Below are positions 18,454-28,199 of a stretch of DNA of 48,592 bases, piece by piece. Position 1 is the stretch's first letter. Each line of letters opens with the position of its first letter. Source of the DNA: Comamonadaceae bacterium (lineage in GTDB: Bacteria > Pseudomonadota > Gammaproteobacteria > Burkholderiales > Burkholderiaceae_C). A program made the position numbers and the translations under genes. The stretch spans positions 1-48,592 of the forward strand of contig CANFMY010000002.1 in the NCBI GenBank assembly GCA_947448375.1. Reading direction: 5' to 3'. The notes beneath the pieces are model-generated. The model was not told the origin of the DNA, ran no database searches, and worked only from the letters and a program-made list of their open reading frames with translations.

Positions 18454-19569
18454 ATGCTCATAGGCATGCCTGCAGAAAGCTTCGCGGGCGAAACACGTGT
18501 TGCCGTCACCCCCGAGACGGCCAAAAAGCTCAAGGCGCAAGGCCACACCCTGCGAATTCAATCGGGCGCGGGTGTGACGGCGAGTATCACCGACGCGGCG
18601 TACGAAGCCGCCGGTGCTGACATCACCGATGCATCGGGTGCCTGGTCCTGCGACCTGCTCTTGAAAGTCCGGGCCCCGTCCGCCGCAGAACTCACCCAGG
18701 TCAAACCCGGGGCCGCGCTGGTGGGCATGCTCAACCCGTTCGATGCCGAAGGCCTGCAACGCCTGGCCCAGGCACAGCTCACCAGCTTTGCCCTGGAGGC
18801 AGCACCGCGCACCACCCGTGCGCAAAGCATGGACGTGCTGTCCTCGCAGGCCAACATCGCCGGCTACAAGGCGGTGATGATCGCAGCCGATCGCTATCAG
18901 CGCTTTTTCCCCATGCTGATGACGGCAGCGGGTACGGTCAAGGCCGCGCGCGTGGTCATCCTGGGCGTGGGGGTGGCGGGCCTGCAGGCGATTGCCACGG
19001 CCAAGCGATTGGGTGCGGTGATCGAGGCGTCCGATGTGCGACCCAGCGTGAAAGAGCAAGTGGAGTCGCTCGGTGCCAAGTTCATCGACGTACCCTATGA
19101 GACGGCGGAAGAAAAGGAAGCCGCCGAAGGCGTGGGGGGCTATGCCCGCCCGATGCCGCCGAGCTGGCTCGAGCGCCAGAAGGCTGAGGTGGCCAAGCGT
19201 GTGGCCCAGGCCGACGTGGTGATCACCACCGCGTTGATTCCGGGCCGTGCCGCCCCCGTGCTGGTCACCGAGGACATGGTCAAGGCCATGAAGCCCGGGT
19301 CCGTCATCGTGGACCTGGCCGCACCCCAGGGCGGCAACTGCCCGCTCACCGAGCCGGGGCACACCGTGGTCAAGCATGGCGTGACGCTGGTGGGTGAAAC
19401 CAATCTGCCCGCGCTGGTGGCGGCCGACGCGAGCGCCTTGTACGCCCGCAACGTGCTCGACTTCCTCAAGCTCGTGCTCGACAAGGAAGGCCAGTTCAAG
19501 GTCGACCTGGAAGACGATATTGTCGCGGCCTGTCTGATGACGCAGGGCGGCGACGTCCGGAGGAAATAA
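18454..19569 (+). CDS. pntAA: NAD(P) transhydrogenase subunit alpha, part 1
   Basis: MLIGMPAESFAGETRVAVTPETAKKLKAQGH, GVGVAGLQAIATAKRLGAVIEASDVRPSVKEQVESLGAKF; 371 aa. Confidence 0.96.
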   Translation: MLIGMPAESFAGETRVAVTPETAKKLKAQGHTLRIQSGAGVTASITDAAYEAAGADITDASGAWSCDLLLKVRAPSAAELTQVKPGAALVGMLNPFDAEGLQRLAQAQLTSFALEAAPRTTRAQSMDVLSSQANIAGYKAVMIAADRYQRFFPMLMTAAGTVKAARVVILGVGVAGLQAIATAKRLGAVIEASDVRPSVKEQVESLGAKFIDVPYETAEEKEAAEGVGGYARPMPPSWLERQKAEVAKRVAQADVVITTALIPGRAAPVLVTEDMVKAMKPGSVIVDLAAPQGGNCPLTEPGHTVVKHGVTLVGETNLPALVAADASALYARNVLDFLKLVLDKEGQFKVDLEDDIVAACLMTQGGDVRRK

Positions 19570-19571
19570 GC

Positions 19572-19895
19572 ATGGAACTCGTATCTCCCACCCTCACCAA
19601 CCTGATCATTTTTGTGTTGGCCATCTACGTGGGCTACCACGTGGTCTGGACGGTCACGCCCGCCTTGCACACGCCGCTGATGGCGGTGACCAATGCGGTC
19701 TCGGCCATTGTCATCGTCGGGGCCATGCTGGCCGCGGCGCTCACCGAAACCACCCTGGGCAAGACCATGGGCGTGCTGGCGGTGGCGCTGGCCGCGGTCA
19801 ATGTGTTCGGCGGATTTCTGGTGACCCGGCGGATGCTGGAAATGTTCAAGAAGAAAGAGCGCAAGGCGCCCGCTACTCAGGGAGACGCACCATGA
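19572..19895 (+). CDS. pntAB: NAD(P) transhydrogenase subunit alpha, part 2 (membrane)
   Basis: 107 aa, three to four TM helices, between alpha part 1 and beta. Confidence 0.93.
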   Translation: MELVSPTLTNLIIFVLAIYVGYHVVWTVTPALHTPLMAVTNAVSAIVIVGAMLAAALTETTLGKTMGVLAVALAAVNVFGGFLVTRRMLEMFKKKERKAPATQGDAP

Positions 19896-21331
19896 GCATG
19901 AACCTGGTGACGCTGCTGTATCTGGTGGCCAGCGTCTTTTTCATTCAGGCCCTCAAGGGGCTGTCGCATCCCACCACCTCGATTCGCGGCAACGTGTTTG
20001 GCATGGCGGGCATGACCATCGCGGTGCTCACCACGGCAGCACTCATCGTGCAATTGTCCAGCGATGCTGGCGCCGGCATGGGCTATGTCCTGGTGGGGCT
20101 GCTGGTGGGTGGCACGGCTGGCGCCATCATGGCGCAGCGTGTCGAGATGACCAAGATGCCCGAGCTGGTGGCCTTCATGCACAGCATGATCGGTCTGGCG
20201 GCGGTGTTCATCGCCATTGCGGCGGCGGTCGAGCCGCAGGCTTTCCAGATCGTGCAGAAAGCGGCAGACGGTACCGTGCCGCCCATCCCGATGGGCAACC
20301 GCCTTGAGCTGTTCCTGGGCGCAGGCATCGGTGCCATCACCTTCAGTGGTTCGGTGATCGCGTTTGGCAAGCTCTCGGGCAAATACAAGTTCCGCCTGTT
20401 CCAGGGCGCGCCGGTCACTTTTGCCGGTCAGCACAAGCTCAACCTGGTGATGGGCCTGGCCACGCTGGGCCTGGGTGGCTGCTACACCGCCACGCAAGAC
20501 CCCGCCGCGTTTTATGCCATGCTGGCGCTGTCCTTCATCATGGGCGTGCTGATCATCATTCCGATCGGCGGGGCCGACATGCCGGTGGTGGTGTCCATGC
20601 TCAACAGCTACTCGGGCTGGGCGGCGGCGGGCATTGGCTTCTCGCTCAACAACAGCATGCTGATCATCGCCGGCTCGCTGGTGGGCAGCTCGGGGGCCAT
20701 CCTGAGCTACATCATGTGCAAGGCCATGAACCGCTCGTTCTTCAACGTGATTCTGGGCGGCTTTGGCGGCGAGGCGGTCGATGCCGCGGCCGGGGGTCAG
20801 GCGCAACGCAGCGTCAAGAGTGGCAGTGCCGATGACGCGGCCTTCATCATGGGCAACGCCGAAACCGTGGTCATCGTGCCCGGGTATGGTCTGGCGGTGG
20901 CGCGTGCGCAGCACGCGGTCAAGGAGCTGGCAGCCAAGCTGACGGAAAAAGGCGTGAGCGTGAAGTACGCCATTCACCCCGTCGCAGGACGCATGCCCGG
21001 TCACATGAACGTGCTGCTGGCCGAAGCCGAGGTGCCCTACGACCAGGTGTTCGAGATGGAGGACATCAACTCCGAATTCGGACAGGCCGATGTGGCCATC
21101 ATCCTGGGTGCCAACGACGTGGTGAACCCGGCAGCACACACCAAGGGCAGCGCGATTTACGGCATGCCCATTCTGGAGGCCTACAAGGCCAAAACCGTCA
21201 TCGTCAACAAGCGCTCCATGGCAGCGGGCTACGCCGGCCTGGACAACGAGCTGTTCTACATGGACAAGACCATGATGGTGTTTGGTGACGCCAAGAAGGT
21301 GGTCGAGGACATGGTCAAGGCCATCGAGTGA
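19892..21331 (+). CDS. pntB: NAD(P) transhydrogenase subunit beta
   Basis: 479 aa; VIVPGYGLAVARAQHAVKELAAKL, HPVAGRMPGHMNVLLAEAEVPYDQVFEMEDIN, ANDVVNPAA. Confidence 0.97.
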   Translation: MSMNLVTLLYLVASVFFIQALKGLSHPTTSIRGNVFGMAGMTIAVLTTAALIVQLSSDAGAGMGYVLVGLLVGGTAGAIMAQRVEMTKMPELVAFMHSMIGLAAVFIAIAAAVEPQAFQIVQKAADGTVPPIPMGNRLELFLGAGIGAITFSGSVIAFGKLSGKYKFRLFQGAPVTFAGQHKLNLVMGLATLGLGGCYTATQDPAAFYAMLALSFIMGVLIIIPIGGADMPVVVSMLNSYSGWAAAGIGFSLNNSMLIIAGSLVGSSGAILSYIMCKAMNRSFFNVILGGFGGEAVDAAAGGQAQRSVKSGSADDAAFIMGNAETVVIVPGYGLAVARAQHAVKELAAKLTEKGVSVKYAIHPVAGRMPGHMNVLLAEAEVPYDQVFEMEDINSEFGQADVAIILGANDVVNPAAHTKGSAIYGMPILEAYKAKTVIVNKRSMAAGYAGLDNELFYMDKTMMVFGDAKKVVEDMVKAIE

Positions 21332-23007
21332 TGACCAGCCACCCCTGGTTGAGTGCGTATCCCGAGGGGGTGCCGGCAGCGATCGACACGAGCGGCTACC
21401 GTTCGCTTGTCGACCTCATGCAAGAGAGCTTTCGGCGCTATGCCGAGCGCCCGGCGTACAGTTTTCTGGGTCGCCGCCTGAGCTTTGCGGAGCTGGACCA
21501 GCGCAGCCAGCAGCTGGGTGCGTATCTGCAGTCGTTGGGGCTGGTGCGGGGCGACCGGGTGGCCATCATGCTGCCCAACGTGCTGCAGTACCCCATCGCG
21601 GTGGCGGCGGTGTTGCGAGCGGGCTTCGTGGTGGTCAACGTCAACCCGCTGTACACCGCACGTGAGCTGGCCTATCAACTCCAGGACTCGGGCGCCAAGG
21701 CCATTGTCATCATCGAAAACTTCGGCGCGGTGCTGCAGCAATGCCTGGCCAACACGCCGGTGCAGCATGTGGTGTTGTGTGCCATGGGTGACCAGCTCAG
21801 CTGGCTCAAGGGCTTGCTGGTGAACCAGGTGGTGCGCAACGTCAAGAAGATGGTGCCTGCGTTCGAGTTGCCCACGGCGGTCCGTTTCAACGAGGCGTTG
21901 GCGCGCGGGGCTCGGCTGAGCCTGCAGCAACCCGAGGTGGGGCCGGATGACCTGGCTGTGTTGCAATACACCGGCGGTACCACGGGGGTCTCCAAAGGGG
22001 CCGAGCTGCTGCACCGCAACCTGCTGGCCAATGTGCTGCAGTCCGAAGCCTGGAACAGCCCGGTGATGCAGCGCGTGCCGGCCAACGAACAGTTGACCAG
22101 CATCTGTGCCTTGCCGCTGTATCACATCTTCGCCTTCACGGTGAACATGATGTTGTCCATGCGCACCGGCGGCATGAACGTGCTGATTCCCAACCCGCGC
22201 GACATTCCGGCTGTGCTCAAGGAGTTGTCGCAGCACCGCTTTCATCAGTTTCCGGCTGTGAACACCTTGTTCAATGCCCTGCTCAATCACCCCGACTTCG
22301 AGCGGGTGGACTGGTCGCACCTCAAGGTCTCGTTGGGCGGCGGCACGGCCGTGCAGGCGGCAGTGGCCCAGCGCTGGCTCGAGAAGACGGGGTGTCCCAT
22401 TTGTGAGGGCTATGGCCTGTCCGAGACCAGCCCCTCGGCCAGTTGCAACCCCACCACCAGCCAGGCCTTCAGCGGCACCATCGGCGTGCCCATCCCCGGC
22501 ACCGAGATGAAAATCATCGATGACGACGGACACGATGTGGCCGTGGGCCAGCCGGGTGAAATTGCCATCCGCGGTCCGCAGGTGATGGCGGGCTACTGGC
22601 AGCGACCCGACGAGACGGCCCGTGTCATGCTGCCCGACGGGTGGTTTCGCTCGGGTGATATTGGCATCATGGACGAGCGTGGGTACTTCCGCATTGTGGA
22701 CCGCAAGAAGGACATGATTCTGGTCAGCGGCTTCAACGTCTACCCCAATGAGGTGGAGGACGTGGTGGCGCAATTGCCAGGCGTCTTGGAGTGTGCGGTC
22801 ATCGGTATTCCCGACGAGAAGTCCGGCGAGGCGGTCAAGCTCGTGGTGGTGCGCAAGGATCCGCAACTGAGCGAAGACGCCATCCGCGAGCACTGCAAGA
22901 CACAACTCACGGGCTACAAGCATCCGCGCGTCATCGAGTTTCGCGCCGACCTGCCCAAGACGCCGGTGGGCAAGATCCTGCGTCGCGAACTGCGCTCCCC
23001 CAGCTGA
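21328..23007 (+). CDS. fadD: Long-chain fatty acid--CoA ligase
   Basis: LQYTGGTTGVSKGAELLHRN, EGYGLSETSP, GWFRSGDIGIMDERGYFRIVDRKKDMILVSGFNVYPNEVE; ATGA overlap with pntB. Confidence 0.94.
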   Translation: MMTSHPWLSAYPEGVPAAIDTSGYRSLVDLMQESFRRYAERPAYSFLGRRLSFAELDQRSQQLGAYLQSLGLVRGDRVAIMLPNVLQYPIAVAAVLRAGFVVVNVNPLYTARELAYQLQDSGAKAIVIIENFGAVLQQCLANTPVQHVVLCAMGDQLSWLKGLLVNQVVRNVKKMVPAFELPTAVRFNEALARGARLSLQQPEVGPDDLAVLQYTGGTTGVSKGAELLHRNLLANVLQSEAWNSPVMQRVPANEQLTSICALPLYHIFAFTVNMMLSMRTGGMNVLIPNPRDIPAVLKELSQHRFHQFPAVNTLFNALLNHPDFERVDWSHLKVSLGGGTAVQAAVAQRWLEKTGCPICEGYGLSETSPSASCNPTTSQAFSGTIGVPIPGTEMKIIDDDGHDVAVGQPGEIAIRGPQVMAGYWQRPDETARVMLPDGWFRSGDIGIMDERGYFRIVDRKKDMILVSGFNVYPNEVEDVVAQLPGVLECAVIGIPDEKSGEAVKLVVVRKDPQLSEDAIREHCKTQLTGYKHPRVIEFRADLPKTPVGKILRRELRSPS

Positions 23008-23017
23008 TCGACCCGGC

Positions 23018-23761
23018 ATGACCCTGGGCATCGTCAGTGCCATGCACGAGGAGCTCTCGGCGGTGCTGGAGCGTGTGCAGGCACGACCGATGGAGTGGGC
23101 GGGCCGAACGTTTTGGCATGGCCACTGGCACGGTGTGCCGGTGGTGGCGGTGCTGTCACGCATCGGCAAGGTGGCGGCAGCCACCACCGTGACCACCCTC
23201 ATCCACCGTTTCGAGGTGGACCAGGTGGTGATGACGGGTGTGGCCGGTGGATTGGCCGAGTCGGTGCAAGTGGGTGACGCCGTGGTGGCCGATGCGTTCA
23301 TGCAGCACGACCTCGATGCCTCGCCCCTGTTTCCCCGCTATGAAGTGCCCCTGTACGGTTTGTCCCGCTTCGGGGTGGATGCGCGTCTGAGCGGCAGGCT
23401 CATGCAGGCCGCTCAGGAGGCCTTGTCGCAGGCCGACTGGCCAGCGGCGTTGGGTGAGTTGAACGCCCGTGCCCTGCCACGTTTACACACCGGCTTGGTG
23501 GCCAGCGGCGACCGCTTCGTCTCCAGCGCCGAGGAAAGCCGCACCTTGCGCCAGGCCGTGCCCGATGCCCTGGCCGTGGAGATGGAAGGGGCGGCCATGG
23601 CCCAGGTGTGTCACGACCACGGCGTGCCGTTTGCCGGTGTGCGCCTCATTTCGGACCGAGCCGATGACTCGGCCCATGTGGACTTCATGCGTTTTATCCG
23701 CAAGGTGGCTGCGCCCGTGAGCGCAGCCATCATGCAGGGGCTGGTCCAGCGGCTGGCGTAG
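23018..23761 (+). CDS. mtnN: 5'-methylthioadenosine/S-adenosylhomocysteine nucleosidase
   Basis: MTLGIVSAMHEEL, VVMTGVAGGLAESVQVGDAVVAD, VEMEGAAMAQVCHDHGVPFAGVRLISD. Confidence 0.93.
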   Translation: MTLGIVSAMHEELSAVLERVQARPMEWAGRTFWHGHWHGVPVVAVLSRIGKVAAATTVTTLIHRFEVDQVVMTGVAGGLAESVQVGDAVVADAFMQHDLDASPLFPRYEVPLYGLSRFGVDARLSGRLMQAAQEALSQADWPAALGELNARALPRLHTGLVASGDRFVSSAEESRTLRQAVPDALAVEMEGAAMAQVCHDHGVPFAGVRLISDRADDSAHVDFMRFIRKVAAPVSAAIMQGLVQRLA

Positions 23762-23768
23762 GCCCCGC

Positions 23769-24755
23769 TTATTTCAGCCAGCCGCGCCGGCGGAAATACC
23801 ACATGGGCACCAGGGCGCTGGCCACCATCAAGCCGATGGCCATCGGGTAGCCCCAACTCATGTTGAGCTCGGGCATGTACTGGAAGTTCATGCCGTAGAT
23901 GCTGGCGATCAGGGTGGGGGGCAGCAAGGCCACGCTGGCCACCGAGAAGATCTTGATGATCTTGTTCTGGTTGATGTTGATGAAACCGACCGTGGCGTCC
24001 ATCAGGAAGTTGATCTTGTCGAACAGGAAGGCCGTGTGGTTGTCCAGCGACTCGATGTCACGCAGGATTTGCCGCGCTTCTTCGAACTGCTCGGCATTGA
24101 GCATGCGCGAGCGCATCATGAAACTGACGGCACGGCGCGTGTCCATGACGTTGCGGCGGATGCGGCCGTTCAAGTCTTCCTGGCGGGCGATGGCGGCCAG
24201 CACCTCGCCGGCCAGGGAGTCGGTGACGTCCTCGGACAGCACCTTTTTGCCGGCCAGTTCCAGTTGGTCGTAAATGTTTTCCAGCGTGTCCGCGGAGTAT
24301 TCGGCGTCGGCGTCGAACAGCTTGAGCAGCACCTCCTTGGCGTCCTCCAGCAAGCCGGGCGCGCGACGGGCGCGCAGACGCAAGAGACGAAACACCGGCA
24401 CGTCTTCATCGTGGATCGAGAACAGCACGCCACGGCTTTTGAGGTCCTGGTTGTGCTGGTTCAGGATGAAGGCCACCCGCACGGTGCGGGGCTCGTCCTC
24501 ATCGGCGATCAGAAAGTCGCTGCGGATGTGCAACTCGCCGTTGTCTTCCTCATAGAAGCGGGCGGATTCCTCGATGTCTTCGTCCATCGCATCCTCGGGG
24601 ATGGACAGACCGTAGTACTGTTTGATCCAGCGCTTTTCCTCCACCGTGGGCGACTCCAGGTCGACCCAGATGGGGTGAAAGCGCGAAAGCTCTTCCAGGG
24701 ATTCGATTTCTTCCTGGACGAGGCGGCCGTGGGCCAGCGTGAATATGTTGAGCAT
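23769..24755 (-). CDS. corA: Magnesium/cobalt transporter CorA
   Basis: C-terminal IASIYGMNFQYMPELNMSWGYPMAIG with GMN signature; 328 aa. Confidence 0.96.
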   Translation of the reverse strand: MLNIFTLAHGRLVQEEIESLEELSRFHPIWVDLESPTVEEKRWIKQYYGLSIPEDAMDEDIEESARFYEEDNGELHIRSDFLIADEDEPRTVRVAFILNQHNQDLKSRGVLFSIHDEDVPVFRLLRLRARRAPGLLEDAKEVLLKLFDADAEYSADTLENIYDQLELAGKKVLSEDVTDSLAGEVLAAIARQEDLNGRIRRNVMDTRRAVSFMMRSRMLNAEQFEEARQILRDIESLDNHTAFLFDKINFLMDATVGFININQNKIIKIFSVASVALLPPTLIASIYGMNFQYMPELNMSWGYPMAIGLMVASALVPMWYFRRRGWLK

Positions 24756-24765
24756 GGCGGCTTGA

Positions 24766-24779
24766 GGTGCCTAGGCACC
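24766..24779. promoter_or_regulatory. 14-bp perfect palindrome in the corA leader/promoter
   Basis: GGTGCCTAGGCACC is self-complementary, 11-24 bp upstream of corA ATG. Confidence 0.45.
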
Positions 24780-25059
24780 GGAGTTCGATGACGGAAAGTG
24801 CTTTCGAATCCGGTTCAAGGGCACCCAGGCCGGTGGATCCGAAAGCTACCGAGAAGGGTAGGGGTCCAAGGAGAGATCTCCGTAACTGCTGAAGCCGCCA
24901 TTATGGCACTGGCCCTCGGGCTTGGGTGGCCACGCCCCTACGTGTTGGCGGGCCTTGCTTTTCCCGGTCAGCCGGCGCATAGTGGACTTGAGCGGCTTGC
25001 CCTGGGGGTGAGGGGTGGACTGCCAGTACCAGTGATTTCAACCGTTTTAGGAGGAGCTC

Positions 25060-25389
25060 ATGAACCTGACGATCAGCGGCCATCATGTCGAAGTCACCCC
25101 TGCCCTGCGCAGCTACGTGACCAGCAAGCTCGATCGCATCACGCGTCACTTTGACCAGGTGGTGGATGTCAAGGTGTTGCTGTCGGTGGAAAAGCAAAAG
25201 GAAAAGGAAAAGCGCCAGCGCGCCGAGTGCAACATCCATGTCAAGGGCAGCGACATGTTTGCCGAATGCAGCCACGAAGACCTCTATGCAGCGGTCGATG
25301 AACTGGTGGACAAACTCGACCGCCAGGTGGTGCGCCACAAAGACAAGCTGCAAGACCACCACCACGACGGACACAAGCGGCTGATGTGA
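25060..25389 (+). CDS. hpf: Ribosome hibernation-promoting factor (short HPF/RaiA family)
   Basis: [45 protein letters not shown], 109 aa; preceded by AGGAGGAG. Confidence 0.95.
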   Translation: MNLTISGHHVEVTPALRSYVTSKLDRITRHFDQVVDVKVLLSVEKQKEKEKRQRAECNIHVKGSDMFAECSHEDLYAAVDELVDKLDRQVVRHKDKLQDHHHDGHKRLM

Positions 25390-25392
25390 CCT

Positions 25393-25415
25393 GGCGGCAC
25401 CAATTTGGTGCCGCC
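25393..25415. repeat. 23-nt perfect inverted repeat downstream of hpf
   Basis: GGCGGCACCAA-T-TTGGTGCCGCC; no T-tract follows. Confidence 0.8.
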
Positions 25416-25589
25416 CCGGGCGCTCTCCATCGGGCACGCTTCGGGGGCGTACCCGGCAGGGCAGCCCATGTGCGGCTGGTTGCCCATCGTTCGTGGGGGG
25501 TGACCGCACGCAGGCCCCCGGCCCTGTCGCAACAGTCCCGACAAGGGATGACCCAGACGGGGTGACGGGTGCATAATGTGCGCCTCACC

Positions 25590-26057
25590 ATGAACCGACT
25601 CGCCGCCATTCTGCCCGTTGCCCATGTGCTCGTGGGTGTCGAGGTCACCAGCAAAAAGCGCGCTTTCGAGGAAGCGGGTCTTTTGTTTGAGTCGCAGCAT
25701 GGTCTGAGCCGGGCTCTCGTCGCAGACAGTTTGTTTGCCCGTGAGCGTCTGGGCTCAACGGGTCTGGGTCATGGCGTGGCCATACCGCACGGGCGTATCA
25801 AGGGCCTGAAGTCGCCCATGGCCGCGGTGTTTCGTCTGGACCAGGCCATCGGGTTTGACTCCCCCGACGAGCAACCGGTGAACCTGTTGATCTTCCTGCT
25901 CGTGCCTGAGGCGTCGACGCAAAAGCACCTGGAAATCCTCTCCGAAATTGCCGAGTTGCTCAGCGACGCCTCGTTGCGCGACAAACTCAAGAGCAGCGAC
26001 ACCTCCGAGGCGCTGCACCACCTCGTTGCCAACTGGAGCTCGGCCCTCACCACTTGA
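25590..26057 (+). CDS. ptsN: PTS IIA-like nitrogen regulatory protein
   Basis: [65 protein letters not shown]; start trimmed to MNRLAAILP. Confidence 0.94.
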   Translation: MNRLAAILPVAHVLVGVEVTSKKRAFEEAGLLFESQHGLSRALVADSLFARERLGSTGLGHGVAIPHGRIKGLKSPMAAVFRLDQAIGFDSPDEQPVNLLIFLLVPEASTQKHLEILSEIAELLSDASLRDKLKSSDTSEALHHLVANWSSALTT

Positions 26058-26080
26058 GGGGACGAGCGGACGTACCCACC

Positions 26081-27028
26081 GTGAAACCTACCGTCGTCAG
26101 CGCCGATGTCTTGTTCGAGGACTTCCGCGAGAAGCTGCGCTGGGAATGGGTGGCCGGCCAGGGCGCTTCGGAGCGCCGCTTCGACGAAGTCGCGGTTCGT
26201 GCTGCTCGCTCAGGCGCTGACCTGGTGGGCTACCTCAACTACATCCACCCGTACCGCCTGCAATTGCTGGGTGAGCGGGAGGTTCGCTACATCACCAACG
26301 CCACGGCGGAAGACTGTGCCCGCCGCATTGCCCGCATTGTCACGCTGGAGCCACCGGTGCTGGTGGTGGCTGATGGGCAGGCCCCCCCCCCGTCGCTGAT
26401 TGAAATGTGCGAGCGCGCGGAAATCCCGCTGTTCTCCACCCACGAGTCGTCTGCTCATGTGATCGATCTGCTGCGGGCGTACCTGTCCAAGCACTTTGCC
26501 GATCGCACCTCGATGCACGGCGTGTTCATGGACATTCTGGGCCTGGGCGTGATGATCACCGGCGAATCCGGGCTGGGCAAGAGCGAACTTGGCCTGGAGC
26601 TGATTTCGCGCGGCAACGGTCTGGTGGCCGACGATGCGGTCGATTTGTACCGCATCAACCAGACGACCATTGAAGGTCGTTGCCCCGAGCTGTTGCAAAA
26701 CCTGCTGGAAGTGCGTGGCATTGGTCTGCTGGACATCCGCGCCATCTTTGGCGAGACAGCCGTGCGTCGCAAGATGCGGCTCAAACTGATTGTGCATCTG
26801 GTGCGACGCGAAACCCTGGAGCGCGACTACGATCGTTTGCCGCACGAGCCCTTGACGCAGGACGTGCTCGGCATTGCAGTGCGCAAGGTGGTGATTCAGG
26901 TGGTGGCCGGGCGCAACATCGCGGTGCTGGTGGAGGCGGCGGTGCGCAATACCATTTTGCAATTGCGCGGCATCAACACCTACGACGATTTTGTCGAGCG
27001 CCACCGGCGCGCCATGGAACAGAGCTAG
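26081..27028 (+). CDS. hprK: HPr kinase/phosphorylase
   Basis: [29 protein letters not shown] Walker [22 protein letters not shown] signature. GTG 26081 proposed start; the track uses TTG 26054. Confidence 0.96.
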   Translation: MKPTVVSADVLFEDFREKLRWEWVAGQGASERRFDEVAVRAARSGADLVGYLNYIHPYRLQLLGEREVRYITNATAEDCARRIARIVTLEPPVLVVADGQAPPPSLIEMCERAEIPLFSTHESSAHVIDLLRAYLSKHFADRTSMHGVFMDILGLGVMITGESGLGKSELGLELISRGNGLVADDAVDLYRINQTTIEGRCPELLQNLLEVRGIGLLDIRAIFGETAVRRKMRLKLIVHLVRRETLERDYDRLPHEPLTQDVLGIAVRKVVIQVVAGRNIAVLVEAAVRNTILQLRGINTYDDFVERHRRAMEQS

Positions 27029-27074
27029 GCCCGGCCGCGAGCCCGTGCGGCGTCATCCGCACCGGCCAGAGACG

Positions 27075-27503
27075 TCAAGCCTTGCGATGCGGGCAGGGCT
27101 CGCGCCGGCAGTGCGCGTACAGACTGAGCGCGTGGTCCGCCAGTTCGAAACCTTTGGTCTGGGCAATGCGCTGTTGTCGCTGCTCGATGTCCGGATCGCA
27201 AAATTCCTCGACCCGACCGCAATCGAGGCACACCAGGTGATCGTGGTGCTGGCCCTCGTCCAACTCGAACACGGCCTTGCCACTTTCAAAATGGCTGCGG
27301 GTGAGAATGCCGGCCTGCTCAAACTGGGTCAGCACGCGATACACCGTGGCCAGGCCCACATCGATGTTCTCGAGCAAGGCTTGACGATACACATCCTCCG
27401 CCGTCATATGACGCAAGGGCGCTTTCTGAAACAGCTCCAGAATTTTCAGCCGCGGCAGCGTGGCCTTGAGGCCCGAGCCCTTGAGTTCGTCAATGGATGG
27501 CAT
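27075..27503 (-). CDS. fur: Ferric uptake regulator Fur
   Basis: [73 protein letters not shown]; 142 aa. Confidence 0.97.
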   Translation of the reverse strand: MPSIDELKGSGLKATLPRLKILELFQKAPLRHMTAEDVYRQALLENIDVGLATVYRVLTQFEQAGILTRSHFESGKAVFELDEGQHHDHLVCLDCGRVEEFCDPDIEQRQQRIAQTKGFELADHALSLYAHCRREPCPHRKA

Positions 27504-27602
27504 ACGGTTCAGATGGGTGAGGGGATCACACCTGCAAAGCCTCGGGGTTTCGGGGGTGCGCCGCTACAATGACCTCATCATATCTTGAGTGTGCTCGTTG
27601 GC

Positions 27603-28172
27603 ATGACATCGTTTCACCGCATCTTCAATCTCGGGCTGTCGCTGTGTGGCCTGCTGGCCGTGTCGGCCTGCAGCACCCTGCAAAAACCCATCGAGGGTGT
27701 GTCCTCGCAGGTGGCCAATGTCTCGGGCCGTGTCGCGGACGTGTTTCGCCCCTACCGCACCGAGGTGGTTCAGGGCAACGTGGTCACCCGTGAACAACAG
27801 CAATTGCTGCGCGTGGGCATGACCCGCCTGCAAGTGCGCGATTTATTGGGCACGCCGCTGATCACCAGTGTCTTCCACGCCAATCGCTGGGACTATGCGT
27901 TCACCATCCGCCGGCAGGGCGCCGAGCCCTTGCACCGCAAGCTGTCGGTGTTCTTCGAGGGCGATGGGCTGGCCCGTGTGGAGGCGGACGAACTGCCCCT
28001 GGAAGCCGAGTTTGCGGCTCGCCTGGACACCCGCCGCCCGGCCGGTAAAACCCCCATGCTGGAAGCCAAGCCCGCATCGCTCGAGTCCTTCAAGAGTCGT
28101 GCCCCCGTCAACCCCACGGCCCCTCACCAGGAGCCGGTGCCTGACTATCCCCCGCTCGAGCCGGCCCGTTGA
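27603..28172 (+). CDS. bamE: Outer membrane protein assembly factor BamE
   Basis: Lipobox LLAVSAC, PYRTEVVQGNVVTREQQQLLRVGMTRLQVRDLLGTPLITSVFHANRWDYAF. ATG 27603 preferred over TTG 27585. Confidence 0.94.
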   Translation: MTSFHRIFNLGLSLCGLLAVSACSTLQKPIEGVSSQVANVSGRVADVFRPYRTEVVQGNVVTREQQQLLRVGMTRLQVRDLLGTPLITSVFHANRWDYAFTIRRQGAEPLHRKLSVFFEGDGLARVEADELPLEAEFAARLDTRRPAGKTPMLEAKPASLESFKSRAPVNPTAPHQEPVPDYPPLEPAR

Positions 28173-28199
28173 GGTCGGCCAGCTTTTCGGAGTTGCCTC

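Noticed and set aside
24946-24962. Possible sigma-54 promoter (TTGGCGGGCCTTGCTTTT) upstream of hpf
   Set aside because: GG-to-GC spacing is 8 nt instead of the required 10, so it does not fit the -24/-12 architecture.
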